64,000 bases of DNA, taken from NCBI GenBank assembly GCA_021442155.1, contig CM038218.1, positions 60,416,268 through 60,480,267 of the forward strand. Reading direction: 5' to 3'. Below the pieces are notes generated by a model. That model made no database searches and had not been told where the DNA came from. It worked only from the letters and a program-made list of their open reading frames with translations. The DNA comes from Cymbidium sinense (taxonomy: Eukaryota > Streptophyta > Magnoliopsida > Asparagales > Orchidaceae). The translations under genes were made by a program, and so were the position numbers. Positions 13,037 through 25,329 of the stretch are shown in pieces (positions within the stretch are counted from its first letter, which is position 1; each line of letters starts with the position of its first letter).

Positions 13037-15605
13037 TCCTATTGAAGGAATTAGGTCTTGAAGTGGATGATTCAGTTGACCAAGCTCCACTTCAATGGAG
13101 ATCGACCTTGATCGAAGTGATGCTTCCATGGCTTGGGGACTTGAGAAATGACTTGGTTGAGCTCAACGAAGTCCACTGATGGTGTGTGCAAGGTTAATTT
13201 GGTTTTGATGGAGAATTGGATGAGTTGGAATTTCAATTGACCTCCCCTATTTCGGCTTTGAGCAAAACCATGAAGGAGAAATAAGGGAGCTCAGAAATGG
13301 CTTACAAAGGCTTGGAGAAGCTTCGACTCAACCTCCTTAACTCTGTGGAAATCAATCCTTTCGGTTTGAGTGGGAATGAGGGGGAGTATATCTCCCCCTC
13401 CTTGGATCGGACAGTGATGCATAGTTTAGCCATTTTTGATCAATGGCAAGGATTGGATGCACAGTTTGAGTTTCCAAATACCCCATTGAGTCATTTTGGG
13501 TAGTGGAGGGAAGGAGAGTGGATGCCCATGTGCTAGGTGAGTACATTTGGTGATCCAAGTGTTCAATTTCCATTGGAGAGGTCAGTTTGTCCTTGGCTTG
13601 AGTCATGGCTGATCCAAACTCATTGGGTCATGGTCACCACCATCCTTGATGTCCATGTGGACCACTAGAAGGATGTCAAGTGGTCCTGAGAAAGAAACGA
13701 TCAAATTCCAAGTGAATTTGGTCGTAAGATACCCTTTGACTTAGGGGCAAAGTGGTCATTTGGAAATGATTTTGATTTGGGCAAATTTAAAATGATTAAA
13801 AAATAGATTGGGCCAATTTTCAAGTGATTTGGAGTTCATCTGATTTGAATTGGTTCAATTTGACCCATTTAGGTCAAGTTGGGTCAAATTATGTTAGGTT
13901 GACCAATTAGTTAAATTGGGTTAAACCTTGGGTTAGGTCAAGTTCAAATGATCATTTAGAGCCTATGGGTGCCATTGGTTTGGTTCAATTTACTTTAGGT
14001 ATGGTTTTGGTTCATTTAGGTTCATTTAGGTCAAATGGGTCAAGTTGACCAATTTGACCCATTTGATCCAATTGGGTTAGGTCATGGGCTGGTTTAGGCT
14101 TGGTTGATCATTTAAAATGTATTTTAAGCTTTGGTTTCAATCAATTTTGATTTGGTTTGATTTCAAGTTAATTTGACCTTTTAGGTCAAGTTGGGTTTAA
14201 GGTCAATTAGGCTAGGTTGGATCTAATTGGTCAATTAAAGCTTTGGTCAAGCTCAACTATCAATTTGGAATGAATTTTACCCATTGGTTGTAATTAATTT
14301 GGCTTAGATCAAGATTTGACCCATTTTGGCTTTTTAAGTCAATTTGGGTCAACTTAGGTCAAGTGGCCAATTAGGCTTGATTTGGCTCAATTGATAACTT
14401 GGTCATGTTCAATCATTGATTATGGATTGGTTTAGATCAATGGTTTTAATCAATTTGGCCTATAGTGAATTTTGGCTTGTTTATGTTTCATTTGGGTTAA
14501 ATGTTGACTTGGTCAAGGGCTTGGTTTGACTTGGTTTGACCTAATTTGATTGATTGGTCATCCTAGGATGTTTGTTGATCATAATGTGAGGTTTGGTTGG
14601 GCTTAGTTCAATTGAATTTGGGTTGGATTAGAATTTGTCTCAAAAAGGTGTTTCAGGTCACTTTGTTCATGTGAGCCTAAATGGATCAATTGGCTTGATC
14701 AAGGCTTGATTCAAGCTTGGTTGAACTCACATATGGACTTATGATGGAAATATAAATCCAATTGCTAGTGATTTGGAGTCAAATGGATTTTTAGTTTATT
14801 TGATAATTTCAAATTCAAAGGATGAACATGGGTTTGATTTGGGTTAGCTTGGTTTTGGTTTGATGATTGTAGTTTATGTTTATATTTGGGCATGTGATTG
14901 AAGAAATGATTGTTTAAAGAGAAAATCCAAGGGTTTGGATTGATTTGAGAATGATTTGGCTAAATCCAAAAAATTGGCTTAAAGGATATAAGTTGGATTT
15001 TGATTTGAGTTTTGAATTTAGTTTTGATTGTTTGATTTTATATTTCATTTATATTTATGAATATAAATGAGAATATAAATGGGTTATGAGAAAATCTTTT
15101 TAGTTTGGAGTGATCTGGATTTGATTTGAGCTAAGTCCATAAGATGAAATCAAAAGGGCTTAGGAAAGATTTTGTGATTTGAATTCAATCATGGGATTCA
15201 ATCATTTGATTTGGAATTAATTTATGGTTTGGATTTTAGAATTGATTTATGATTTGAGAAAATTAATTGAGTTGAAAATTGATTTAAGATTTGAGTTTTT
15301 GGAATTGATTTATGATTTCAGAAAATCAATTGAGTTGGAATTGATTTAAGATTTATGTTTTGGAAATGATTTATGATTTGAGAAAATCATTTGGAGTGGT
15401 TTGAGTGAGCGAAGTAAGGATTGAGTTCAAGCTATAGGGTAGGAAAGTCCTCCTAATACCCCTTAGGCATAACCTATTCTTGTGGCTAACTCCTCTAAGT
15501 CTCTAGGGTTAGGTTATCTGTTCACCTAATCACTCGAAGTGTATTAAGACTAAGGACCTCTTAGTGTCTAGAGGAGTCCTATGCCTAAGATGGAGAAGTT
15601 GAAAG

Positions 15606-15622
15606 CTCACTCCAAAAGTGAG
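15606..15622 (-). repeat. U head hairpin, copy D
   Basis: CTCACT, CCAAA, AGTGAG: perfect 6-bp stem, 7 bases from the element end. Confidence 0.7.
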
Positions 15623-17756
15623 GTCAACATAGGGCTTATAATCCAACAATACAAGATTGTGGAAATGCATAAGAGGTGAGGATTTATGCTTGTAGTCCGA
15701 AGGAAACTGCCACCTTGGATCCTAAATGTAGGGAGCTTTGGCATAAGCCAAAGCACGACCTAAAATTAAGTGAAAATGGGTATATAGTTTACCTCCACAA
15801 GAGAGAGTAAACCACCCGACTGTTATACTTATAACCGCATGGAGTGACATCAAGTTAACTCCTCTAATGCTTTAGAACCATGTGGTCAAGTCATATGATT
15901 CTATCAGATGATTAGGTTGTTATTATTTAAAAAGAAACTAAAGCCCTTAAACCCACTCCCTAAGAGACTAGAGCATGAGTGATATGAATAATGACTTAGT
16001 CTAATGCAAATCTTTTCAATTTTTATTTAATTTTTGACTCTTCATTTTGAAAAAGGCTATAGGAATTTTTATATGTATAAATGCATGTTGAAATGAAGTT
16101 ATTGGCTAAATCAGAGAGAAAGAGGTATTTTCTACTACAAAGGAGACCCTCAAAGGTCAAGTCCTCCCCTATCGTGCAATGATGGAAATCCTCTCTTAGT
16201 AAGAGTAAAGCAATATGAATGCATGATATTAAGCATACAACATTCAACTAAGGGGTTGCTAAATCTTTTAATTATCTTAGTTTAATACTTAGTATTTGTG
16301 TGAGATTATGAGTTATTTTAAAACTTTAGTTATGAGTTGTAGTTGGGGTAGAAAGTTTATTTTTCTCTAAGAGCCTAATCATATCCAGGCCACAAATTAA
16401 ATCTCCATATATAAAGAAATTAGACAAAGGCATGTCATTTATATTGCATAATTATAAACAAAATATCAAACAATTTTATAAATCTAATGCAAAAGAATAA
16501 TAAGCCCGTGCAGTTAAGAACCACAATACAACCGAAAAAGAGAAATGGGTAGCCGAGCTCCACCCTTATACAACCCACCATATAAAATAAAAATTACAAA
16601 TTTACAAATAAATAAATTCTATGGGGGGTCTTCATTCTTCATATCTCCTTCATATACTCTTTCAATTTACTTCTTTTGATTTGGTAGGCTTTAGGGCATC
16701 ATATGGCACCCCAGGATCAAACCTTCTAGCCAATGTTCATCCTTAACCCCCATACCGGTAATCCTAATTCCTAATATAAAATTACATTAAAAAGAGGAAA
16801 AGTAAATCTAACTATACCTGCAAAATAAGTGTTAGCTAAACATACCATACAACCTAAGCAGTTATATGAATAATTTGGGCTTAGCACCCTATACATGGGT
16901 AACCAAGCCCTCATGGCTTAATTTGGATTATGCTTAGGGGTTAAACAACCTGTAAAAGGGAGCATCCTGTATTTATTTTTAAGCACCCCTTTAGCAAAAT
17001 CCCCTACAAGAAACATGATTAGGCTAATCACAGCCTAATATCTAGTCTACGAGGTATACACCCTAACATCTAGTCTAAAATAATATATCATAAAATAAGA
17101 CATTCATCACACCATGCACCGCCTTAACATAAAGCTAGAAGTGGTGACTTAACTCTTAAGTGTGTGTATTAAGGCTTGTGTGGTATTCCTTAACTAAGCT
17201 TTGTTATGATTTTCTAAGTATGCAAGGGTGTTTAATCATAAGAGGTTGATTTCACTTTATGTGATTTAGTTGATTTGGGAATTTTTTTACTTAGTGTTTT
17301 ATTTTGTTCCACTTGACTTACTCTTAGAAACTAAGTATTATAAAGAAAAGAAAAGAGAGGATTATTCTATATTATCCCTATTTTAAGTCACTTCTAAAGC
17401 ATATTAATTAAATGAATTCTCTTTAGTGAATGGCTTATTACATATTTTTGATTAATCCTAGGTTTAGGTTCACTTTAAATAATCTCATTCAATAAGAAAA
17501 GAATCCTAAGATTAATTGAAATTAATAACTTTCACATAACACATGTTTATTCATTTCTTTCCATCATATGTAGCATGCATATGACTAAGTCCTACACATA
17601 TCTATACATGAAATATGTGTTGGCATGCTTAAATGATGAATATGAACATGTACATTTAGAGTTTGTGTTTTTCCTTTTGATTGAATTATTTTATCATATT
17701 AATTTAAAGCTCTATCTAGATTCTTATACAAAAATACATAGGAATGAAGTTAAATA

Positions 17757-18374
17757 GGTACATGCCATTCTTAACGAGGGAAGTGAGTTAATCAAATGAC
17801 CTCCTTGGGGCTAGCTAAAGCATCATATTCCTGGGATGTCCAGACTAAATACCATTTGCATTCAAACACATGTAAGTTTGTATACATGAATGTAAGAAAG
17901 AGAACTTCCAATCACATGATTAATTAATTCTATCATTTAAACAATAGCATATGCATGTATTTTGATAAAAAAAGAGGGGTTTTAACTATATAATTAAGTA
18001 CACACACATATGTATGAGAGAAATAAGCTAGTACATGCCATTATTAATCAGGAAAGTGAGGTAATCAAATGACCTCCTTGGGGCTACTCAAAGCCTCATA
18101 TTCCCAAGATGTGCAGACTAAATATTTGATTTTCTCAAATACATATGGATGTACACATAAATAAAGGAGAGAAAATCATACAAAAGTTATACTTTTATTT
18201 GATTGAAAAGGTTTATACTTATGGATTAAAGTCTTATTTAAATTCTAATATTGAAATATGTAAGAATAAAATCAAATGGAGTATATGTCATTGTTAAACC
18301 AGGGAAGTGAGGTAATCAAATGACCTCCTTGGGGCTACTTAAAGTCTCGTATTCCCGGGATGTCTAGACTAAAT
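17757..18374 (-). repeat. Variable tandem repeat inside copy C, three units
   Basis: A block of about 100 bp recurs at about 17757, 18030 and 18279. It runs from TACATGCCATT through GGGAAGTGAG, AATCAAATGACCTCCTTGGG and GATGTCCAGACTAAAT. The units are separated by AT-rich, poorly conserved spacers (periods 273 and 249 bp). Copies A, F and G have one related block only. Confidence 0.75.
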
Positions 18375-20242
18375 ACCTATTGGCAAGCTTGACATAAATG
18401 AAATCATTTATTTTAATTAATTTTGGAAGAAATGAATGCATGAATCAAGTGGAACACAACATTTTTATATGATTGGAAAGAAATGAAGAAACATAAGCAC
18501 ACAATTTCATTTAATCCAACTAATTTCTAAGGAAAATCATGTTAAATAAGCTTATTTAAAATAAACCAAGTTTCTTAATGTCACTTTTGATCTTATGTTT
18601 AACTTGATTTAAGAGATGCGAGAAAGATTTGCTAATCCTATTCCCATTCCCCATATGTGTGAGTTAATTTTATTTAATAAGAAGCAATTAGATTGATTTT
18701 ATGGATTGATTAAGTTAAGCATGGATTAAATCAGTTAATTAAACCCTTACCTATGTTACCTTTAGGTAATTGATTAAATGATTATGAGCTAATGTAATAT
18801 GCAAATAAATTGAAAAGTAAATAGCAATGATCCTATGAAATGGAAGGAACCTAATGCAATTAGCTCACAATCATTTATTAATTAAGCTCAAGGAACTATT
18901 TTAATTACTTTCATGATTTTTCTCATACATGTGAGCTAATCATAATTTCGTTAAACCTCTTTAGGTTATTAATGACTTAAAGCTCTACCCAAGATTAATT
19001 AAGAATAATAAGATTTTTAATTAGGTTTTAATCTAATTAAATGATTAATCCATTAATTCATTTATCTTTAATTAATTATCAAAGTTGATTGATTATCTTT
19101 TGAAATGAGATGGACTCAAGGGAAAAGGTAGGGAAAGCGGTCCCAACTTAATTCCATAAGCCACCCACCTAATCAAGCATGATTTAATGTGATTTGAATT
19201 TTATTTTAGCTAATTAGGTCATTAATTAATTAATTAATCATTAATTAGCATTTTGGTTGAAAAGAGAAGGAAACTTAAGGAAAAGAATAGGAGGTAGGCC
19301 CCAATTCAATTCCCTAAGCCCCTTACTATTCAACAGTGATTTAGGGAGTCTACATAATTAATTAACTAATGTCTATATGCTTAATTATCCCTTAATTAAG
19401 TTAAGAGGATAATTAGGGCTTAATTAATAAATTTTTTTTAATTTGACAAGTAATAAATCCCAAGAAAATTAGAGGAGATAGAGGTCATCCTCTCAAATGA
19501 TCTCATAAATTTTGGGATCAAATGCTTGAATGATTAGAGAGAAATTAAGCTAATTAAGTTTTTAATTAAACCTTAATTAAGCTCTCTTTATTGCTCAAAA
19601 CCAATTGAAAATATTTTTATTAAATCCTCCTCTAAAATACCTTTAAAATGAACCATTATTTGTATATTTTGGATTTTTTTACAATTAGTTTTGAATTATG
19701 GAAGTTTCAGCCTTAAAATCTAATTAATTAGACTTTATTAAGCCTAATCTCATTGGCGCCACATGGTGCGCTGACGCAGTGTGCTTTCCATTTGGCATCG
19801 TGAAATTGGCTATTTAAGTTGTCACATCCGTGTGCTGAGTTAGCTAGCGGCAGACGTGACATCAATCTCTGTCGTCCAATCTCGGATCGGATGGTGCAGA
19901 TCAAACCTACAGCATAAAGGGGAGAAAATTGATGATCTAACATGATTTGGTCAGAGTCGTCTGTTCTAATCATGGGAATAGATGACCCATGATCCTCCTT
20001 CCCGTGACCGATGAATGACGGAGCCCGTTCACCGTGGATCGCTCGATCCGAGCTCACTAGAGCTCGAATCCACTCCAAACTGAACCCACACCTTCGCACG
20101 AAGGATCCACAAGGATCCAATGGCTAGGATGAGCTCATATGCAAGTTTCCTTCAAAAAGAACCTACCACACTTAAGCAAGAGATCAGTTTTCATCGAAAT
20201 ACCTCACCAAAACTATGGTCGGCAGCTCACAAGCTTGAGGAA

Positions 20243-20265
20243 GCTTCGTCTAATTAAGATGAAGC
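20243..20265 (-). repeat. U middle hairpin, copy C
   Basis: GCTTCGTCT and AGATGAAGC around AATTA; 9 positions pair with one G-T wobble on the plus strand. Confidence 0.55.
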
Positions 20266-20678
20266 CCTATTGAGCAGCAATTGAGTTTGTTCTAAGTGGA
20301 TTACTCGGTTGGCCAAGAATGGTGTTTTGGAGCTTCGGCCTTGATCAAACTCCTTGCTCTGGTGGCTTCGGAACATGGGGAAGCTTTGGGTAGCCTCGAC
20401 AAGGTATGGAGATGGTGTAGGAATGAGTTCTTGATCTTTGGTGGCGAATTAAGGGAGCTTGGAATGAAGTTGGCTTCCCCTATTTTGGTTCCGTACAAAA
20501 AGAGGGAATGCTGAAGGCAAGAAGCTTGGAATCACATTAAAACTCACAAGGAAGCTCAGAATTGTGTTAGGAAGCTCACACGAAGTGAATTAATGCAATC
20601 CTCATTCGAATTGAGGGGGTATACCCCTTGATTTGCTGAGTTGGATGGACGGGATGGCTTTCTATTTTTCGACCAGCT

Positions 20679-22888
20679 ATGTTGGCTTAATGAGCCTTAT
20701 ATTCAATCTGATCAATTTTGATGATAATAAATGAATGTTTGGACGTTCTAATGAATATTTTATGTGTTTCAGATATATAAATTTCTAATTACATATCCAA
20801 TATATCTCACAATATGTTTGAGAAAGTTGCAAGAGTAGAAGAATGAAAGATAGATCAAAATGGATAATGTGAAGCTCAAGATATAATATTTTAGATTATA
20901 TGCATTTATAACTATCTTAGAAATTCATATGAGTTCATTGGCTTGAATCAATTTGCTCACAATTTAACATATTATTTTAATGACGTTAATTTATATAAAT
21001 ATCTATCTAATTAATATTCAATTATATGTTTCATACATAGCATTAAAATTGTCAAAATAATAAATGATAATAAATTATGACTATTAAGTGTAATTATTTT
21101 ATTTACTTAATATAATTAAATATTTTAATTTAATTTAAAGGTTATATGATAGCTAACATTTGTATGATTATATATAAATTATATCATAATATTTAAATGT
21201 CATATTTCAAAATTAACAAAAATATGTGAAATTCTGTATTTTAGCCAAAGTCATTTTATAATCAAGAAATTTATATCTGATTTCATCTCCAACAGATTCT
21301 GCAGATTCTTTCCTTTAATTTGATAGGTTACATGACCCACGTTTGATTAAAATTGAATTTATTATGACTTTTCAAATATTAGTTGATTTTAATAATGAAT
21401 GCATATTATATTCTTTGAATATATTAAGAGCCATATTTGATTATTTTTGACTCGCCCATGTGAATAGCTGAATTTTGGCTGTTGAATTTAATATAAATTT
21501 TATTTTTATTGAATATGAAATTATTAGATGATAACATGATGTTTGAATAATATATTTTTTGAAATAATTCAAAGTGACCTTCTTGCCTATAAATTTCTCT
21601 CATTCTCTTCATAAAAGTATTCCTCAATCAAATTCAAAATCCCTTCAGCAAATCTAAGAGAAAATTTTTAGATTTTCCTTCCAAGTGTTCTCCAAATATT
21701 GCAAGATCAAATCATTGGTTTGGAAGCTTCAACATCTTCAACTAAGCAAGCTTTCTCAAATTACTTGACTTTATTTTCTTGATCTTAATCCTTTTTTAGT
21801 TGTTCATGTTATTTTCACCATCTATTTATTCTTTCTAATTTATACTTTTTGATGGATTAGTCATTGAACATTATTTTTCACATCAAAGTTTCTCAATCAT
21901 TTTTTTTTGTGAAAAACTCTTGTGATAGTTTGTAAGATCTATTTCAACTTGTTAAAAATTATAAATTCTTACAAATTTCTTTTGGTTTCTTAAAATATTT
22001 CTTCATTAGTCTTATTTTGAAAGATCATTTATTCTTAGATCTATTTTAGAAGTATATTTTAAGCATTTCAAATAAATTTATTGTGCTAAAATTATTTTCA
22101 TATTTGCTAGATATCTTTTTTTTAATTAAAAGCTTACTAGCCTACTTAGATCTACCATATTCTAAATTTATTTACATATTATGTGATCAATTCCATTAAT
22201 TGAAAGCATCTTTTTAGTTCAAATATAATAAATTATTTTTTGTTGAAATTTATTTTATTATGCAAAAGAATATTGTGAATTTATTTTGAATTCATTTTTA
22301 TATTAGTCTACAAATTGCAATAACATAAACATCTTAGTAAGATCACTCTAAGATATTTATTTTATTATTTCTTATCAATATTAAGTGAGCATTTTATCTT
22401 GCCAAAATTTTTAAGTTGTAAGGGATCATTTATAAGTTGTGAGATCATTTTTTTGAATTGGATAGCTTGGTATATTTGTGAAAGATTTATTTTATCAAAA
22501 TTTATTATTTTGTATTTTTCTTTTTGTGCTGTAAAATCTATATTGGGGTTGTACTTCCTTTGTAGGAGAAATATTATTAGGGTTGTACTCACTCCGTTAT
22601 AGGAGAGTATTATTTGTAAGCTATTTTTGCATTTACTGGATTCCTAGCCAAGGGTTGCTAGGCGTGGACGTAGGTCAGTTTTGGAATTTGGCCGAACCAC
22701 ATAAAAATTGTGTACCTATTGTCTCTCTTTACATTACTGTATTTTTGTTCTTGTTGCAGTAAGAATTGTATCTTGTCATTATACAATCAAAAATTAATTT
22801 TCTACTAAAACTTAAAATTTAAGATTTAATTTTTAAAATTTTTAATATCGCCCAATTTAACTTTTAAAATTTTTAATATCGCCCAACT
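20679..22888 (+). mobile_element. Copia-like LTR fragment inside copy C
   Basis: About 2.2 kb unlike U interrupts copy C. It starts TGTTGGCTTAATG after AGCTA and contains a TATA-like CTATAAATTTCTCTC at 21587. Near its right end are GGCGTGGACGTAGGTCAG and GGCCGAACCACATAAAAATT. That pair is typical of the R/U5 part of plant Ty1/copia LTRs and leaders. It ends with a duplicated ATTTTTAATATCGCCCAA (22836-22882). No copia protein is present and no matching target duplication was found. The host U skips about 0.9 kb across it, so this is a truncated 5' LTR or a rearranged solo LTR. Assignment rests on general LTR features. Confidence 0.6.
21587..21601 (+). promoter_or_regulatory. Possible TATA box of the copia-like LTR
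   Basis: CTATAAATTTCTCTC, about 0.9 kb into the LTR-like sequence and followed by a pyrimidine-rich stretch, as in plant copia promoters. Position and motif only. Confidence 0.4.
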
Positions 22889-24474
22889 TAAAATTATATC
22901 TTGGTTTGGCTCAATTGAGGGTTTATTCATGTTCAATCATTGATTATTGGTTGGTTTGAAACAATGATTTCAATTGATTTAGTGTATGGTGGGTTTGGCT
23001 AGTTTAGGTTTCATTTGGGCTAAAGGTTGACTTGGTCAAAGGACCAAGTTTGCTTGGTTTGACCCAATTGAGGTGATTGATCATTCTAGGGTGATTGTTG
23101 ATCATGATATGAGACTTGGATGGGCTTGGTTCAATCCAATTTGGGTTAGATTAGAACTTGACTCAAAAGGGTTCTTTAGGCAACTTTGGGTCACGTGGAC
23201 CTAAATGGGTCAATTGGTTTGGTTTTGACTTGATTCAAGTTTAGTTGAACTCATATATGAGTTTAGGATTGAAATATAAATCTAACTATAATCAATTTGG
23301 AGTCTAATAGATTTTGGTTCATTTAAAGTTTTCAAGTTCAAAGGGAAAACTTGGGCTTGACTTGAGTTGACTTGAGTTTGATTTGATAATTGCATTTTTT
23401 ATTTATATTTGGCTAGATGATTGAGGAAATGATTGATTCAAGAGAAAATCCATTGATTTTGAATTGGTTTAGGTTAATCTTGGTCAAGTCCAAGAAATTG
23501 ACTTAAAGGGCATAAATTGAGTTTTAGTTTAATTTTGGGTTTGGTTTTGGATATTTGGATTTATATTTCATTTATATTTAGGAATATAAATGATGATATA
23601 AATGATTCATGAGAAAATCACCTGAGTTCTGAGTTATTTGAAAGCAAATTTGACAAAGCTCATGGATGTAGGTCAAAAGGGCTAGAAACGAAATCAATTT
23701 AGTTTGATTTATTTTTGGTCATTGGAAGGTGGGTTTCATTTATATTTGTTAATATAAATGAAAGAATGATTGATTTATAAAGAAATCAATTGATTTTGAG
23801 ATAATTTGGGTTAAGATTTGGTTAAGTTTATGGAGGTGTGTCCATATGGCATAAGAAGGCATTTGGTTTAGTTTGGTTTAGTTTGATTTGGTTTGGATCA
23901 TTTGAGTATAGATTTCATTTATATTTGTGAATATAAATGAAGGAATAATTGATTTATAAAGAAATTAATAGATTTTGAGATAATTTAGGTGGAACTTTGG
24001 CTAAGCTTGTGGGGGTGGGTCATATGGCTTAAGAAGGGATTTTGGAACTTTGGATTTGATTTTGGATTTCAATCATTTGGAATCGAGTTTGGATTTGGGT
24101 TTGATAAATAATTGAGAGGTTGAATTGATCTTGGAGAAAATCAATTGAATTAGATTTGGCTAAGGTTAAGGCTATAGAATTCAATTAAAAGGTTCATGGA
24201 GAATTTTAAGCTTGGACTTGATTATGAACTAGAAATTTGGTTTGGATTTGGCATGAATTTGAGGCTTGGTTTGAGAAGGAAAGCATGGGAGTTAGGTTTA
24301 GGCTATATGGTAGGCAAGTCCCCCTAAATCCCTAAGGCATGACCTATCCTTATGGCTAACCCTTCTAAGTCTCTAGGCTTAGGTTAAGTGTTCACCTAAT
24401 CATAAGAAGTGTCTTAGGACTATGGAGCTCTTGGTATCTATAAGAGTCTTAGATCTGTGATGAAGAAGTGAGAA

Positions 24475-24491
24475 CTCACTCCAAAAGTGAG
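24475..24491 (-). repeat. U head hairpin, copy C
   Basis: CTCACT, CCAAA, AGTGAG: perfect 6-bp stem, 7 bases from the element end. Confidence 0.7.
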
Positions 24492-24775
24492 GTCAATAGA
24501 AATCATATGTTTGTGTTTACTTATTCCTCTCCAATCATATTAAATGTTGTATGTCATTTGGTTCATGCATTCATCTTTGTAAATTAATTAAATCAAATGG
24601 TTTTCATTATGTCAAGCTTCCATGTGTTGATTTAATTTAATATATGTGTGGCTGTTATCACTATTAAATCCAAATGTATTTTTTAAAGCTTATAAATGAA
24701 AGATTACATATGCCATGAGTGCTAGTTATAAATACATAGGAGATGTATGTGATTATAGCTTATAAATGAATGATT

Positions 24776-25329
24776 ATACCTCACTTCCCTAGTTTAACAA
24801 TGGCACGTACTCCATTTGATTTCACTCTTATGTATTTTAATACTAGAATTTGGATAAGACTTTAATTCATATGCATAAATGATTAGATTAAATTAAATAT
24901 CATTCCTTTTGCATGATTTTCACTGTCTTAATTATGAATACATGTGTATGTATTTAAGAAAAGTGGTATACAGTATGGACATCTAGGGAATATAAGACTT
25001 TAGCTAGCCTCAAGGTGATCATTTGATTACCTCACTTCCCTGGTTTAACAAAGGCACGTACTTGGTTATATATTTTATAAATGCATGTGTGTATTTAATT
25101 AGAGAATGTAATCCCTTTTTATTAAAAATACATGCATTTGAAATTGTTAAAATGATTGAATTAATTGATCTTGTGATTTGGAGCTCTCTTTCTTATGTTC
25201 ATATATGCAAATTTACATATGGTTTAAATGTAATGGTATATAGTCTGGATATCCCAGGAATACAAGGCTTTAGCTAGCCCCAAGAGGTCATTTGATTACC
25301 CCACTTCCCTAATTAACAATGACACATAC
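24776..25329 (+). repeat. Variable tandem repeat inside copy B, two full units and one partial
   Basis: Blocks end with TACCTCACTTCCCT and GGCACGTACT-like words at about 24776-24813 (partial), 24970-25062 and 25236-25329. The full units are about 266 bp apart. Same block as in copies C and E. Confidence 0.7.

Larger units (their letters stand above)
11458..15629 (-). mobile_element. U-family element, copy D (4.2-kb internal deletion derivative)
   Basis: Minus-oriented U copy flanked by a perfect 5-bp duplication TAGGG (11453-11457 and 15630-15634). Its left end is TATGGTGTTTATT and its right end AGTGAGGTCAACA. Removing it restores copy C at CTAGGGCTTA. Only about 200 bp of the U 3' end (to about 11655) is kept before it jumps to the part matching 37660 in copy F. 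Roughly 3.5 kb of the U middle is therefore absent. The head half is well preserved, including the core (12550-12680), the middle hairpin (13016-13036) and the head hairpin (15606-15622). Confidence 0.85.
10895..24498 (-). mobile_element. U-family element, copy C (host of copy D and a copia-like LTR)
   Basis: Minus-oriented U unit. It starts TGTGGTGTTTATTT at 10895 (reverse of the tail) and ends GTGAGGTCAATA at 24498 (reverse of the head). GAAATT on the left and GAAATC on the right look like a target duplication with a one-base offset. Removing C restores copy B at its CTTGATTTAATGAAAT site. C is interrupted by copy D and, at 20679-about 22888, by a copia-like LTR fragment. About 0.9 kb of U is missing at that second point. 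The net U sequence is about 7.2 kb. Reading frames inside it (for example 19728-20120) have no recognisable domains. Confidence 0.8.

Noticed and set aside
19728..20120. 130-codon minus-strand frame in copy C
   Set aside because: It covers the GC-richer U core, which has fewer stops by composition; it is not open in the other copies.
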